The notes under the pieces: model-generated
What the model saw: the letters and a program-made list of their open reading frames with translations, nothing else
Databases searched by the model: none
Told to the model about the DNA's origin: nothing
Made by a program: the position numbers and the translations under genes
Assembly (NCBI RefSeq): GCF_040365005.1
Contig: NZ_BAABWV010000001.1
Span: forward strand, 248,001 to 312,000
Reading direction: 5' to 3'
Origin: Antarcticimicrobium sp040365005
Lineage (GTDB): Bacteria > Pseudomonadota > Alphaproteobacteria > Rhodobacterales > Rhodobacteraceae
Length of the DNA: 64,000 bases
Shown here: piece by piece, positions 43,020 to 51,210 of the stretch
How positions within the stretch are numbered: position 1 is the stretch's first letter
How the letters are laid out: each line of letters begins with the position of its first letter

Positions 43020-44198
43020 TTAGCGGCCCGATGCGGTCACGTCGTACCCGTAGATCCAGTCGAACTGATGCACCGCCTGCGCCGGGGCCATCGCGCCGCC
43101 CAGGCGCAGCGCCAGGTGCCCGATCTCGCGCAACGGCGACAGCCGGAAATGGTATTTCCACGCGTTCGCATTGGCCGCCGCGATCACCCGCACCGCCCGG
43201 TCCCGCCGCCGCGCCTGGTAGCGCCCCAGCGCGGACACCTGGTCCTCCTCGCCGGCCAGGCAGTCGGCCAGAACCCAGGCATCCTCCAATGCCAGGTTCG
43301 CGCCCTGGGCCAGGAACGGCAGGGTGGGATGGGCGGCATCGCCCAGGATCGCCACCCCCGCGCCCTGCCAGCGTTCCGCCACCGGGTGCCGGAACAGCCC
43401 CCAGAGCAGAACCTCGCGCACCTGCTCCAGAAGCTCGGCGGGCAACCCGCGAAAATCGGCGAAGGCGGCGCGCAGGTTGGCCGGATCGTCGCGGTGATGC
43501 CAGCCCTCTTCGGCCCAGTCCTTTCGCTCCTGCACGGCCACGATATTGACCAGCGTTCCCCCACGCAGCGGGTAGCAGACCAGGTGCCGCCCCGGCCCCA
43601 TGTAGATCCGCGCCTCCGGCGGCAGTTGCAAGCGGTTGGGCACCGTGGCGCGCCAGGCCACCTGGCCGGTGAAAAACGGCGCATCGGCCCCGTTCAGCGC
43701 CACCCGCGCCCTGGAATGCAGCCCATCGGCCCCGACCACCAGGTCGGCCCGAGCCTGGGCCGCGTTGGCCAGATGCAGCGCGGGCGTCGCACCGGGGGTC
43801 ACCCGGTCGACCCGCTGCAACAGGCGCAGCGGAATGCCGGCAGCACGCGCCGCGCACGCCAGCATGTCAATTAGGTCGACGCGGTGCACAAGGTAGAAAT
43901 CCTGGTCCGGGGCATGGCGCGCCAGGTCCAGCCGCAGAACTTCGCCGGACCGGCGGTAGTCACGCAGAACCACCGCGCGCGAGGGCATAGCGATGCGCGC
44001 CAGGGCATCCCCGAGCCCCAGCGCGTGCAGCACCGCGACTCCGTTGGGGCTGATCTGCAGCCCGGCGCCCACCTCGGAAATCTCGCCCGCCTGTTCCAGC
44101 ACCGTGACCTCGGCGCCGCGCGCCCGCAATGCCAACGCCGCCGCCAGCCCGCCGACGCCTGCGCCCACCACGATGATGTTCCGGCCCTTCAGCCCCAT
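43020..44198 (-). CDS. FAD-dependent monooxygenase (salicylate/3-hydroxybenzoate hydroxylase-like)
   Basis: A 392-residue class A flavoprotein monooxygenase. The FAD motif VVGAGVGGLAAALALRARG is at about residues 10-28, VVGADGLHSRAR (DG motif) near 155, and GDAAHPTLPFLAQGANLALEDA near 283-304. The second strand motif VTVLEQAGEISEVGAGLQISPNGV is close to salicylate hydroxylase and 3-hydroxybenzoate 6-hydroxylase. It adds oxygen to a phenolic acid with NAD(P)H, but related proteins act in other pathways. No ring-cleavage genes flank it. Upstream lies a terminator, so it has its own promoter in the 108-base gap. Confidence 0.88.
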   Translation of the reverse strand: MGLKGRNIIVVGAGVGGLAAALALRARGAEVTVLEQAGEISEVGAGLQISPNGVAVLHALGLGDALARIAMPSRAVVLRDYRRSGEVLRLDLARHAPDQDFYLVHRVDLIDMLACAARAAGIPLRLLQRVDRVTPGATPALHLANAAQARADLVVGADGLHSRARVALNGADAPFFTGQVAWRATVPNRLQLPPEARIYMGPGRHLVCYPLRGGTLVNIVAVQERKDWAEEGWHHRDDPANLRAAFADFRGLPAELLEQVREVLLWGLFRHPVAERWQGAGVAILGDAAHPTLPFLAQGANLALEDAWVLADCLAGEEDQVSALGRYQARRRDRAVRVIAAANANAWKYHFRLSPLREIGHLALRLGGAMAPAQAVHQFDWIYGYDVTASGR

Positions 44199-44246
44199 GA
44201 AACCCTGCCCGTCCGTGCCTGTCGCGGCCCTTGGCCGCCCTCAACG

Positions 44247-44277
44247 AAAAACGCCAGGGCGACCGACCCCGGCGTTT
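44247..44277 (-). terminator. Intrinsic terminator of dksA
   Basis: Read on the minus strand, AAACGCCGGGG and CCCTGGCGTTT form an 11-pair stem (one G-U) with the loop TCGGTCG, followed by TTTTTCG counted from the stem end. It lies 29 bases after the dksA stop. Confidence 0.85.
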
Positions 44278-44306
44278 CCATATTCTCTCACCGCCCGTCG
44301 CCGCGC

Positions 44307-44729
44307 TCAGTCGTCGCGATGCACCTTCTCGCGGCGTTCGTGGCGCTCTTGCGACTCAAGGCTCAGCGTCGTGGTCGGGCGCGCCACCAGCCGTTTGAGC
44401 GAAATCGGTTCGCCTGTGTCCTGGCAATAGCCGAACTCACCCTCGTCGATCCGGCGCAGGGCTGCGTCGATCTTGGACACCAGCTTGCGCTGGCGGTCGC
44501 GGATGCGCAGTTCAAGCGCGCGGTCGGTCTCTTCGCTGGCGCGATCCGCCACGTCGGGAATGTTGCGCGTGCCATCCTGCAACCCGGCGATGGTGGATTT
44601 GCTTTCGTTCAACAGTTCGTTTTTCTGCCGCAGCAATTCACGGCGAAACCACTCGAGCTGCCGCTCGTTCATGAACGGCTCATCCTCGGCCGGACGGTAG
44701 TCATCCGGCAGAAAGTTTTCCTGATTCAT
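44307..44729 (-). CDS. dksA: RNA polymerase-binding transcription factor DksA (single-Cys type)
   Basis: The 140-residue protein has the DksA coiled-coil region (FMNERQLEWFRRELLRQKNELLNES through DRASEETDRALELRIRDRQRKLVSKIDAAL), and the conserved RIDEGEFGYCQDTGEPISLKRLVARP. Only one Cys remains at the zinc-finger site; the other three ligands are replaced (Asp, Thr and others). Alphaproteobacterial DksA proteins of this sort exist and are functional with ppGpp. MNQENFLPDDYRPAEDEPF at 44729 is the family-like start with AGGGGA upstream; an ATG 18 codons earlier, also with GGGGGAG, cannot be excluded. Confidence 0.9.
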   Translation of the reverse strand: MNQENFLPDDYRPAEDEPFMNERQLEWFRRELLRQKNELLNESKSTIAGLQDGTRNIPDVADRASEETDRALELRIRDRQRKLVSKIDAALRRIDEGEFGYCQDTGEPISLKRLVARPTTTLSLESQERHERREKVHRDD

Positions 44730-44914
44730 TTTGGGTCCCCTGGTCTGGCCAATAACGTCCGTCAAACCTACTGATTTCGACATCTGGCTCCCCCTTACTG
44801 CCGCTGCGTTTATCCGAGAGATTTCAGATTGTCACTACACAATAGCATTTCATCTGCGCTAAAACCGTCGCCAGGCCGTAACGCGCAACTGCGAACAGCA
44901 AAGGGTTGGAAAAC

Positions 44915-45754
44915 ATGAGATTTCAGGGCACCAAGGACTATGTGGCGACCGAAGACCTGACCATCGCGGTGAATGCTGCGGTCACATTGGAACGCCCCTT
45001 GCTGGTCAAGGGCGAGCCCGGCACCGGCAAGACCGAACTGGCCCGCCAGGTCGCCGACGCGCTTGGCCTTGGAATGATCGAATGGAACGTCAAATCCACC
45101 ACCCGCGCCCAACAGGGCCTGTATGAATACGACGCGGTCAGCCGGTTGCGCGACAGCCAGCTTGGCGACGAGCGGGTGCATGACGTCAGCAACTACATCA
45201 AGAAGGGCAAGCTCTGGCAGGCCTTCGAGGCCGAGGAAAAGGTCGTCCTGCTGATCGACGAGATCGACAAGGCGGACATCGAGTTCCCCAACGACCTTCT
45301 GCAAGAACTTGATAAGATGGAGTTTTTCGTCTACGAGACCGGCAAGACGATCCGCGCCCGCCAGCGCCCGATCGTGATCATCACCTCGAACAACGAAAAG
45401 GAACTGCCCGACGCCTTTCTGCGGCGCTGTTTCTTTCACTACATCCGCTTCCCCGACGAGGCGACCATGCGCAAGATCGTCGAGGTGCACCACCCCGGCA
45501 TCAAGGAATCGCTGCTGACCACGGCGCTGACCCAGTTCTACGAGCTGCGCGACACGTCCGGGCTGAAAAAGAAACCCTCGACCTCCGAAGTGCTGGACTG
45601 GCTCAAGCTGCTGCTGGCCGAAGATCTGGACGCTGAGGATCTCAAGCGCGACGGCGTCAACGCCCTGCCCAAGCTGCACGGGGCGCTGCTCAAGAACGAA
45701 CAGGACGTGCACCTGTTCGAACGACTGGCCTTCATGGCGCGCAGCCAGCGGTAA
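44915..45754 (+). CDS. MoxR family AAA ATPase
   Basis: The 279-residue protein is a MoxR-type chaperone ATPase: Walker A KGEPGTGKTE at residues 32-41, Walker B VVLLIDEIDKAD at 110-121, sensor TSNNEKELPDAFLRRC near 155. MoxR ATPases act with VWA-domain partners to insert metal cofactors or assemble complexes, as CoxD does with CoxE. The VWA partner here is at 48015-49199, three genes downstream on the same strand. I chose the ATG at 44915 over a TTG at 44906. It diverges from dksA. Confidence 0.93.
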   Translation: MRFQGTKDYVATEDLTIAVNAAVTLERPLLVKGEPGTGKTELARQVADALGLGMIEWNVKSTTRAQQGLYEYDAVSRLRDSQLGDERVHDVSNYIKKGKLWQAFEAEEKVVLLIDEIDKADIEFPNDLLQELDKMEFFVYETGKTIRARQRPIVIITSNNEKELPDAFLRRCFFHYIRFPDEATMRKIVEVHHPGIKESLLTTALTQFYELRDTSGLKKKPSTSEVLDWLKLLLAEDLDAEDLKRDGVNALPKLHGALLKNEQDVHLFERLAFMARSQR

Positions 45755-45769
45755 CCCTTTCAGCGCCCC

Positions 45770-45794
45770 GGGACCGTCGCTGACGGCCCAGGGC
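45770..45794 (+). terminator. Possible terminator after the MoxR gene
   Basis: GGG-A-CCGTC and GACGG-CCC form an eight-pair stem around GCT with one bulged A, with GGGCCTTTTC a few bases later. Spacing of the T run is poor, so termination is possible but not certain. The 260-base gap that follows to 46015 contains no gene I can support. Confidence 0.35.
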
Positions 45795-46014
45795 CTTTTC
45801 GCGGCGCCCTCGGTGCCGCGATCCCTTGGCATGGAATGGATGTCACCGGGGGTCGCATTTTCCGAAGACCTCGGTTCGGCGCGAAATGGCACCATCCAAA
45901 CCCCGCCATTGCAGCGCGAGACTTTCGTGAATATCGTGACAGGACCTAAACCTCGTCCGCTTTGCCCCCATGGTCGAAGCACGATTCCCTGCATTGGACC
46001 GCCCCGATATTGCC

Positions 46015-46461
46015 ATGACCGATCTGATCATTCGCCCCCTGCGTCCCGAGGATCGCCCGCATTGGACCGCGTTATGGCGTGCCTATCTGGAGTTTTACGA
46101 AACCACTTTGCCCGATGCGGTCTATGACAGCACCTTTGCCCGCCTGCTGGGCGAGGATCCGCAGGATTTCAGCGCCCTTGTGGCCGAGGCCGACGGCGGA
46201 CTGGTGGGTCTGACCCACTACCTGTTTCACCGCCATGGCTGGAAGATCGAGAATGTCTGTTATCTACAGGATCTCTATGCCGTGCCAGAGCGGCGCGGAC
46301 AGGGCGTCGGGCGGGCGCTGATCGAAGGTGTTTATGCCGCGGCGGACGCGCATGGCGCCCCGTCTGTCTATTGGTTGACACAAGACTTCAACGCCACCGC
46401 CCGCAAGCTGTATGACCGGGTCGGTGTGCTCACGCCTTTCATCAAGTATCAGCGCCCATGA
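46015..46461 (+). CDS. GNAT family N-acetyltransferase
   Basis: This 148-residue acetyltransferase has LIIRPLRPEDRPHWTALWRAYLEFY at the N-terminus and the acetyl-CoA site LQDLYAVPERRGQGVGRALIEGVYAAADAHG, which includes RRGQGVG; the C-terminus has YWLTQDFNATARKLYDRVG. The pattern is that of the spermidine/diamine or peptide N-acetyltransferase-like group, but the acceptor is not known. ATG at 46015 replaces an in-frame start 15 codons earlier. It overlaps the DUF2927 gene by 4 bases, so the two are co-translated in the MoxR-VWA interval. Confidence 0.88.
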   Translation: MTDLIIRPLRPEDRPHWTALWRAYLEFYETTLPDAVYDSTFARLLGEDPQDFSALVAEADGGLVGLTHYLFHRHGWKIENVCYLQDLYAVPERRGQGVGRALIEGVYAAADAHGAPSVYWLTQDFNATARKLYDRVGVLTPFIKYQRP

Positions 46462-47828
46462 TCCGGGCCGCGCTTGTCTTCTGCCTCGGCGTAGCGCTGG
46501 CGGCCTGCAACACGGTCCCTCTGACCGACACGCCGACGCGGGCCAAGATCACCGACAGCACGCTGCCCCCGATGAAGGCCTTTGCCACCCCGTCCCCCGA
46601 CGCGCCGGCGCGATCCAACGCCAATATCGCCGCCGATTTCCTCTCGCTGCATTTCCAGCTTGAAAGCGGCCGCAAGCTCGAGGTCTTTACCCGCTTCGAG
46701 ACACCGATCACCGTGCGTATCACCGGTGCGCCGCCGCCCAGCCTGGAGCCCGACCTGCGCCGGCTTCTGACGCGCCTGCGGCGCGAGGCCGGGATCGACG
46801 TCCGCCAGATCACGCAAGGAGCGGCCAACATCACCATCGAGGCGGTCAGCCGGGCCGAGATTCGCCGCGCCCTGCCCCAGGCCGCCTGTTTCGTGGTGCC
46901 CAACGTCTCCAGCTTCGACGAGTTTCGCCGCGACCGCCGCAAGCCCAAGACCAACTGGTCGGTGCTGCGCACCCGTACCCGGATGGGCATCTTCGTGCCG
47001 CACGATTCCAGCCCGCAGGAATTGCGCGACTGCCTGCACGAGGAGCTGGCCCAGGCGCTCGGGCCGCTCAACGACCTCTACCGGCTGCCCGACTCGGTGT
47101 TCAACGATGACAACGTGCACACGGTCCTGACCGGATTCGACATGCTGATCCTGCGCGCCACCTACGCCCCCGAACTGCACAGCGGCATGACCGAGGGCCA
47201 GGTCGCGGCCAAGCTGCCGGCGCTGCTGGCGCGGCTGAACCCGGCCGGAACCCACCGGCCCGCCACCCCGGTCAACGCCACGCCGCGCGCCTGGATCGAC
47301 GCGGTGCAGACCGCGCTTGGCCCCGATGCGGCCCCTGCCGCCCGGCGGGCGGCCGCCATCTCGGCCGCGCGCACCGCGCAGGCGCAGGGCTGGCAGGATC
47401 ACCGTCGCGCCTTCAGCCACTACATGCTGGGGCGCATCACCCAGATGACCGATCCCGACGCGGCGCAACCGCATTTCCGTGCCGCCCTGTCCCTCCTCTC
47501 GCGAAGCCCGACCACCCGCCTGCACGCCGCCTATGTGGTGACCCAGACGGCAGCCTATCAGATTGCCATCGGTGACGGCGCGCAGGCCCTGCGCGAGATC
47601 GACCCGATGCTCGACGTGGCCGCGCGCTCCGAGAACGCCGCGCTGCTCTCGACTCTGATGCTGCTCAAGGCCGAGGCGCTCGACGAGTTGGGCCGCCCCG
47701 ACGAGGCCCGCAGCGTCAGACTGGACAGCCTCGGATGGGCACGTTACGGATTTGGCTCAGATTGGGCGGTGCGGGCCAAGATGCGCGAAATTGCGGCGCT
47801 GAACCCCCAGAACAGAGGGCGCGGATAA
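46458..47828 (+). CDS. DUF2927 domain-containing lipoprotein
   Basis: The 456-residue protein begins with a lipoprotein signal (ALVFCLGVALAACNT), with the lipobox LAAC and Cys17. A DUF2927 domain follows (about residues 40-250), with SGRKLEVFTRFETPITVRITG and DCLHEELAQALGPLNDLYRLPDSVFNDDNVHTVLTGFDMLILR; the sequence HEELAQALG resembles an HExxxxxLG zinc-like motif, which suggests a possible metalloprotease-like fold. The C-terminal half has TPR-like repeats. It would be attached to the periplasmic face of a membrane. Function unknown. Confidence 0.8.
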   Translation: MIRAALVFCLGVALAACNTVPLTDTPTRAKITDSTLPPMKAFATPSPDAPARSNANIAADFLSLHFQLESGRKLEVFTRFETPITVRITGAPPPSLEPDLRRLLTRLRREAGIDVRQITQGAANITIEAVSRAEIRRALPQAACFVVPNVSSFDEFRRDRRKPKTNWSVLRTRTRMGIFVPHDSSPQELRDCLHEELAQALGPLNDLYRLPDSVFNDDNVHTVLTGFDMLILRATYAPELHSGMTEGQVAAKLPALLARLNPAGTHRPATPVNATPRAWIDAVQTALGPDAAPAARRAAAISAARTAQAQGWQDHRRAFSHYMLGRITQMTDPDAAQPHFRAALSLLSRSPTTRLHAAYVVTQTAAYQIAIGDGAQALREIDPMLDVAARSENAALLSTLMLLKAEALDELGRPDEARSVRLDSLGWARYGFGSDWAVRAKMREIAALNPQNRGRG

Positions 47829-47835
47829 ACCTAGG

Positions 47836-48003
47836 ATGATCGTAATTTCAGCGGCGCTGATCGGCGCCCTTCTGGGCGGGGTGACGGCCAGGAAACGCGG
47901 CGGAACGCTCGCCGATATTGCCCAATACGCCGCCGTCTACGCGATCGGTTTTGCGATCGTGGGAATGATTGCGACGATCATGATCCACCGCGCGGCGATG
48001 TAG
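47836..48003 (+). CDS. Small membrane protein (55 aa), unknown function
   Basis: A 55-codon gene starts at ATG 47836 and ends at TAG 48001-48003. The protein has two hydrophobic helices, IVISAALIGALLGGVTA (residues 2-18) and YAAVYAIGFAIVGMIATIMI (31-50), separated by a basic and acidic loop (RKRGGTLADIAQ), and ends HRAAM. It fills the exact gap between the DUF2927 and VWA genes, on the same strand with gaps of 7 and 11 bases, so it is very probably an operon member. GGATG-like purines precede it. I know no function. Confidence 0.7.
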   Translation: MIVISAALIGALLGGVTARKRGGTLADIAQYAAVYAIGFAIVGMIATIMIHRAAM

Positions 48004-48014
48004 GCGAGGCCCCC

Positions 48015-49199
48015 ATGTTCCTGCCCTTCTTTGAAAATCTCCGGAAATCCGGCATCCCTGTCAGCTTGCGGGAATACCTCTCGTTCCTGGAGGGGATGAA
48101 GGCGGGACTGGCCACCTATGACGTCGAGGCGTTCTATTACCTCGCCCGCACCGCGATGGTGAAGGACGAGCGTAATCTCGACAAGTTCGACCGCGCCTTT
48201 GCCGCCAGTTTCAAGGGGTTGGAACAGATCGGTCTTGAGCAGGTGCTCGAGGCGGTCGACCTGCCCGCCGACTGGCTGGAAAAGATGGCCGAAAAACACC
48301 TGAGCGCCGAGGAAAAGGCCGAGATCGAGGCCCTGGGCGGTTTCGACAAGCTGATGGAAACCCTGCGCGAGCGGCTGAAGGAACAGGAGGGCCGCCACCA
48401 GGGCGGCAACAAGTGGATCGGCACCGCCGGTACCTCGCCTTTCGGCGCCTATGGCTACAACCCCGAAGGCGTGCGCATCGGCCAGAAGGAAAGCCGCCAC
48501 CAGCGCGCGGTCAAGGTCTGGGACAAGCGCGAGTTCAAGAACCTCGACGACACCGTCGAACTGGGCACGCGCAACATCAAGGTGGCGCTGAAACGGCTGC
48601 GCCGCTGGGCCCGCGAGGGCGCGCATGAGGAGCTGGACCTCGACGGCACCATCCGCGCCACCGCCGAACACGGCTATCTCGACGTCAAGACGCGGCCCGA
48701 ACGGCACAACGCGGTCAAGGTGCTGCTGTTTCTCGACATCGGCGGCTCGATGGACCCGCATATCAAGGTGGTCGAAGAGCTGTTTTCGGCCGCACGGACC
48801 GAGTTCAAGCACCTCGAATACTACTATTTCCACAACTGTTTGTACGAAGGCGTCTGGCGCGACAACCGCCGCCGCTGGGATGCACAAACCCCGACCTGGG
48901 AGGTGCTGCACACCTACGGGCCGGACTACAAGTGCATCTTCGTCGGCGACGCCAGCATGAGTCCCTATGAAATCGCCTATCCCGGCGGCGCCAACGAACA
49001 CTGGAACGCCGAGGCCGGCCAGACCTGGCTCCAACGCGCGCGGGAACAGTGGAAAGACAACCTCTGGATCAACCCGGTGCCCGAGAAATACTGGTCCTAT
49101 ACCCATTCGATCCAGATGATCCGCGAACTCTTCGACAACCGCATGGTGCCGATGACCCTCTCGGGGCTGGAACAGGGCATGAAGGAACTGACGCGCTAG
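48015..49199 (+). CDS. VWA domain protein, CoxE-like partner of the MoxR ATPase
   Basis: The 394-residue protein begins FLPFFENLRKSGIPVSLREYLSFLEGMKAGL, a typical start of this family, and has a C-terminal von Willebrand A domain. The MIDAS motif appears as FLDIGGSMD near residue 240, so it has Asp-x-Gly-x-Ser rather than the canonical Asp-x-Ser-x-Ser. A further conserved stretch is CIFVGDASMSPYEIAYPGG. It should bind the MoxR ATPase (44915-45754) and a substrate protein through the metal site; the complex may insert a cofactor or assemble an enzyme, as CoxD/CoxE do. The target is unknown. Confidence 0.88.
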   Translation: MFLPFFENLRKSGIPVSLREYLSFLEGMKAGLATYDVEAFYYLARTAMVKDERNLDKFDRAFAASFKGLEQIGLEQVLEAVDLPADWLEKMAEKHLSAEEKAEIEALGGFDKLMETLRERLKEQEGRHQGGNKWIGTAGTSPFGAYGYNPEGVRIGQKESRHQRAVKVWDKREFKNLDDTVELGTRNIKVALKRLRRWAREGAHEELDLDGTIRATAEHGYLDVKTRPERHNAVKVLLFLDIGGSMDPHIKVVEELFSAARTEFKHLEYYYFHNCLYEGVWRDNRRRWDAQTPTWEVLHTYGPDYKCIFVGDASMSPYEIAYPGGANEHWNAEAGQTWLQRAREQWKDNLWINPVPEKYWSYTHSIQMIRELFDNRMVPMTLSGLEQGMKELTR

Positions 49200-49209
49200 G
49201 CGCGGCGGC

Positions 49210-50370
49210 TCAGATCCCCTCGACCAATTCGACCGACAGGATCGTCGGCAGGTGGCGGGCAACCTCGGACCAGGTTTCTCCCTCGTCGAAACTGGCAAAG
49301 ACCGAGCCGCTGTTGGTCCCGAAATAGACCCCGGCGGGATCACCGGAATCACCCGCCATCGCCTGGCGCAACACGGTAAAGAAACAGCCGCTCTGCGGCA
49401 GCCCGGCGCGATGATCCTGCCAGCTTTTTCCGCCGTCGCGGGACCGCCAGACCGCCGCCGCCGCGCCGGGCGGGAACCGCCCGCTGTCGTCGCCGTTCAG
49501 CGGCAGCGTCCAGATCGTGTCAGGATCGCGCGGATGAACCCGGATCGGAAACCCGAAGGTCGAGGGCAGCCCGTCGTTGATATCCTCCCAACTGCGGCCC
49601 CCGTCGCCGGAGCGCCAGACCCCGTGGTGGTTCTGCTGGTACAGGGTGGTCCCATCGCCCGGCGCCAGCATCATGTTGTGCACGCAATGGCCGGTCTCGC
49701 CGTCGCGGGGGGCCGCCGGGTGATCGTGCGGCTGACAGGCGGCGGCATTGGACAGCCGGTTGCGCCGCTCCCAACTCTGGCCGCCGTCCTCGGTGGCAAA
49801 GACACCGGCGGCGGAAATCCCCACCCACATCCGCTGTGGATCGGTGGGGTGCGACAGGATGGTGTGCAGGGTCAGCCCCGCCGCACCCGGGGTCCAATCC
49901 GCCGCGGACGGGTGATCGGTCAGCCCGTCCACCCGCGCCCATGTGCCGCCGCCGTCGTGGCTGACCAGAAGCGTCGCGGACTTGGTCCCGGCATACAGCG
50001 CGCCGTGGGCGTGGCACAGCGACCAGACCTGTGCAAACTGGTCGTCGAACGGCAGGGGGTCTCCGGTGACCCCGAACATCTCGGCGAAACCGGCGTCACT
50101 CTCGGCCCAGTCGTCGATCGTGCCCCGGGTCAGCCGGGTCTTTTGCCAAGTCTCGCCGCCATCCCCGGACCGCCAGACCGCGGCACCGTACCAGTCACCG
50201 CCGCCGCCGGCCCAGAACACGCCCGAGGCCGCATCGCCGATCACGTGGTTGACCGGCCAGCCATCGCAGAACGGCCCCGAAACCGCCCAGTCCGCCCCCT
50301 CACGCATGCCGCGCAGCACGAAGGCGCCCTTGGTGGTTCCCAGAAGTATCGTGACCGCTTCCTCGGGCAT
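49210..50370 (-). CDS. Asp-box (BNR) repeat beta-propeller protein
   Basis: The 386-residue protein has at least six Asp-box motifs of the form S/T-x-D-x-G-x-S/T-W: SGDGGETW, SHDGGGTW, TEDGGQSW, SGDGGRSW, SRDGGKSW and SFDEGETW. They are spaced by tens of residues, which points to a beta-propeller like those of sialidases, xyloglucanases and photosynthesis assembly factor Ycf48. There is no signal peptide, so it should be cytoplasmic. Catalytic residues of sialidases cannot be recognised. Start ATG at 50370 follows GGAGGGGAGGCG. Enzyme function unknown. Confidence 0.85.
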   Translation of the reverse strand: MPEEAVTILLGTTKGAFVLRGMREGADWAVSGPFCDGWPVNHVIGDAASGVFWAGGGGDWYGAAVWRSGDGGETWQKTRLTRGTIDDWAESDAGFAEMFGVTGDPLPFDDQFAQVWSLCHAHGALYAGTKSATLLVSHDGGGTWARVDGLTDHPSAADWTPGAAGLTLHTILSHPTDPQRMWVGISAAGVFATEDGGQSWERRNRLSNAAACQPHDHPAAPRDGETGHCVHNMMLAPGDGTTLYQQNHHGVWRSGDGGRSWEDINDGLPSTFGFPIRVHPRDPDTIWTLPLNGDDSGRFPPGAAAAVWRSRDGGKSWQDHRAGLPQSGCFFTVLRQAMAGDSGDPAGVYFGTNSGSVFASFDEGETWSEVARHLPTILSVELVEGI

Positions 50371-50484
50371 CGCCTCCCCTCCACTCTCGCTGCGCAAGGA
50401 TACCACGTTTTTCGCAGCCCGGCACGGGGGGCCGCCGCAACGACGCCCTTGCCCCCTGCTGCATCCCGGCCCATATCCAGAGAT

Positions 50485-51174
50485 ATGCTGAAGTTCACCC
50501 CCATCCTTCTGGCCCTGCTCTATGGGCTTGCCATGTACCGGGTCTCGGTCTGGCGCACCCATCGGGAGCTTGACGCAAAATCGACCGAACTGGCCGATGC
50601 GCGGCTCAAGCATCTGACCGACCAGCTTGCCGCCGCGCTGGGGCTGGCGCGTATCCCGGTCTATATCTATGAAATCGACCCGGTGAACGGACTGGCGGCG
50701 CCGGACGGGCGGATCTTCATCACCCGGGGGTTCTACCGCAAGTACCGCAACGGCGAGGTCACGGGCGAGGAGATGGCATCGGTGATCGCGCATGAGCTGG
50801 GTCACGTGGCGCTGGGGCACGCGCGGCGGCGGATGCTGGATTTCTCGGGTCAGAACGCGCTGCGCACCGCGCTGGTCATGGTGCTGGGCCGGATCATCCC
50901 GGTGGCCGGCGTCTGGATCGCCAACGCGCTGACCGGGCTGCTGGCGGCGCGGCTGTCACGGGGCGACGAGTACGAGGCCGACGAATACGCCGCCGCCCTG
51001 CTGACCAAGGCCGGGATCGGCGTGGCACCGCAGAAGTCGCTGTTCACCAAGCTGGAAAAGCTGACCCAATCGCGCGCCGGTGTCACCCCTGCTTGGCTGA
51101 TGAGCCACCCCAGGACCGAAGAGCGGATCGCCGCGCTGGACCGGCTCGAGGCGCGCTGGAACGCGCAAAGCTGA
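50485..51174 (+). CDS. M48 family metallopeptidase
   Basis: The 229-residue protein has one N-terminal membrane helix (ILLALLYGLAMYRVSV, about residues 6-21) and a zinc-protease domain with SVIAHELGHVALGHARRRM, whose HExxH motif starts near residue 101. The third ligand Glu lies in SRGDEYEADEYAAALL near 165. Its form resembles HtpX/Ste24-type membrane proteases that degrade membrane or misfolded proteins. The start at 50485 gives a sensible N-terminus; a 640-codon frame starting at 49252 runs antisense through the Asp-box gene and was rejected. Confidence 0.92.
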   Translation: MLKFTPILLALLYGLAMYRVSVWRTHRELDAKSTELADARLKHLTDQLAAALGLARIPVYIYEIDPVNGLAAPDGRIFITRGFYRKYRNGEVTGEEMASVIAHELGHVALGHARRRMLDFSGQNALRTALVMVLGRIIPVAGVWIANALTGLLAARLSRGDEYEADEYAAALLTKAGIGVAPQKSLFTKLEKLTQSRAGVTPAWLMSHPRTEERIAALDRLEARWNAQS

Positions 51175-51210
51175 TCCCCCGATCAGAGACCATCATTCAC
51201 AAGGACAGAC

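Noticed and set aside
49252..51174. A 640-residue protein ending in the M48 protease domain
   Set aside because: The first 411 codons lie opposite the Asp-box protein gene and look like antisense translation; the real protease starts at 50485.
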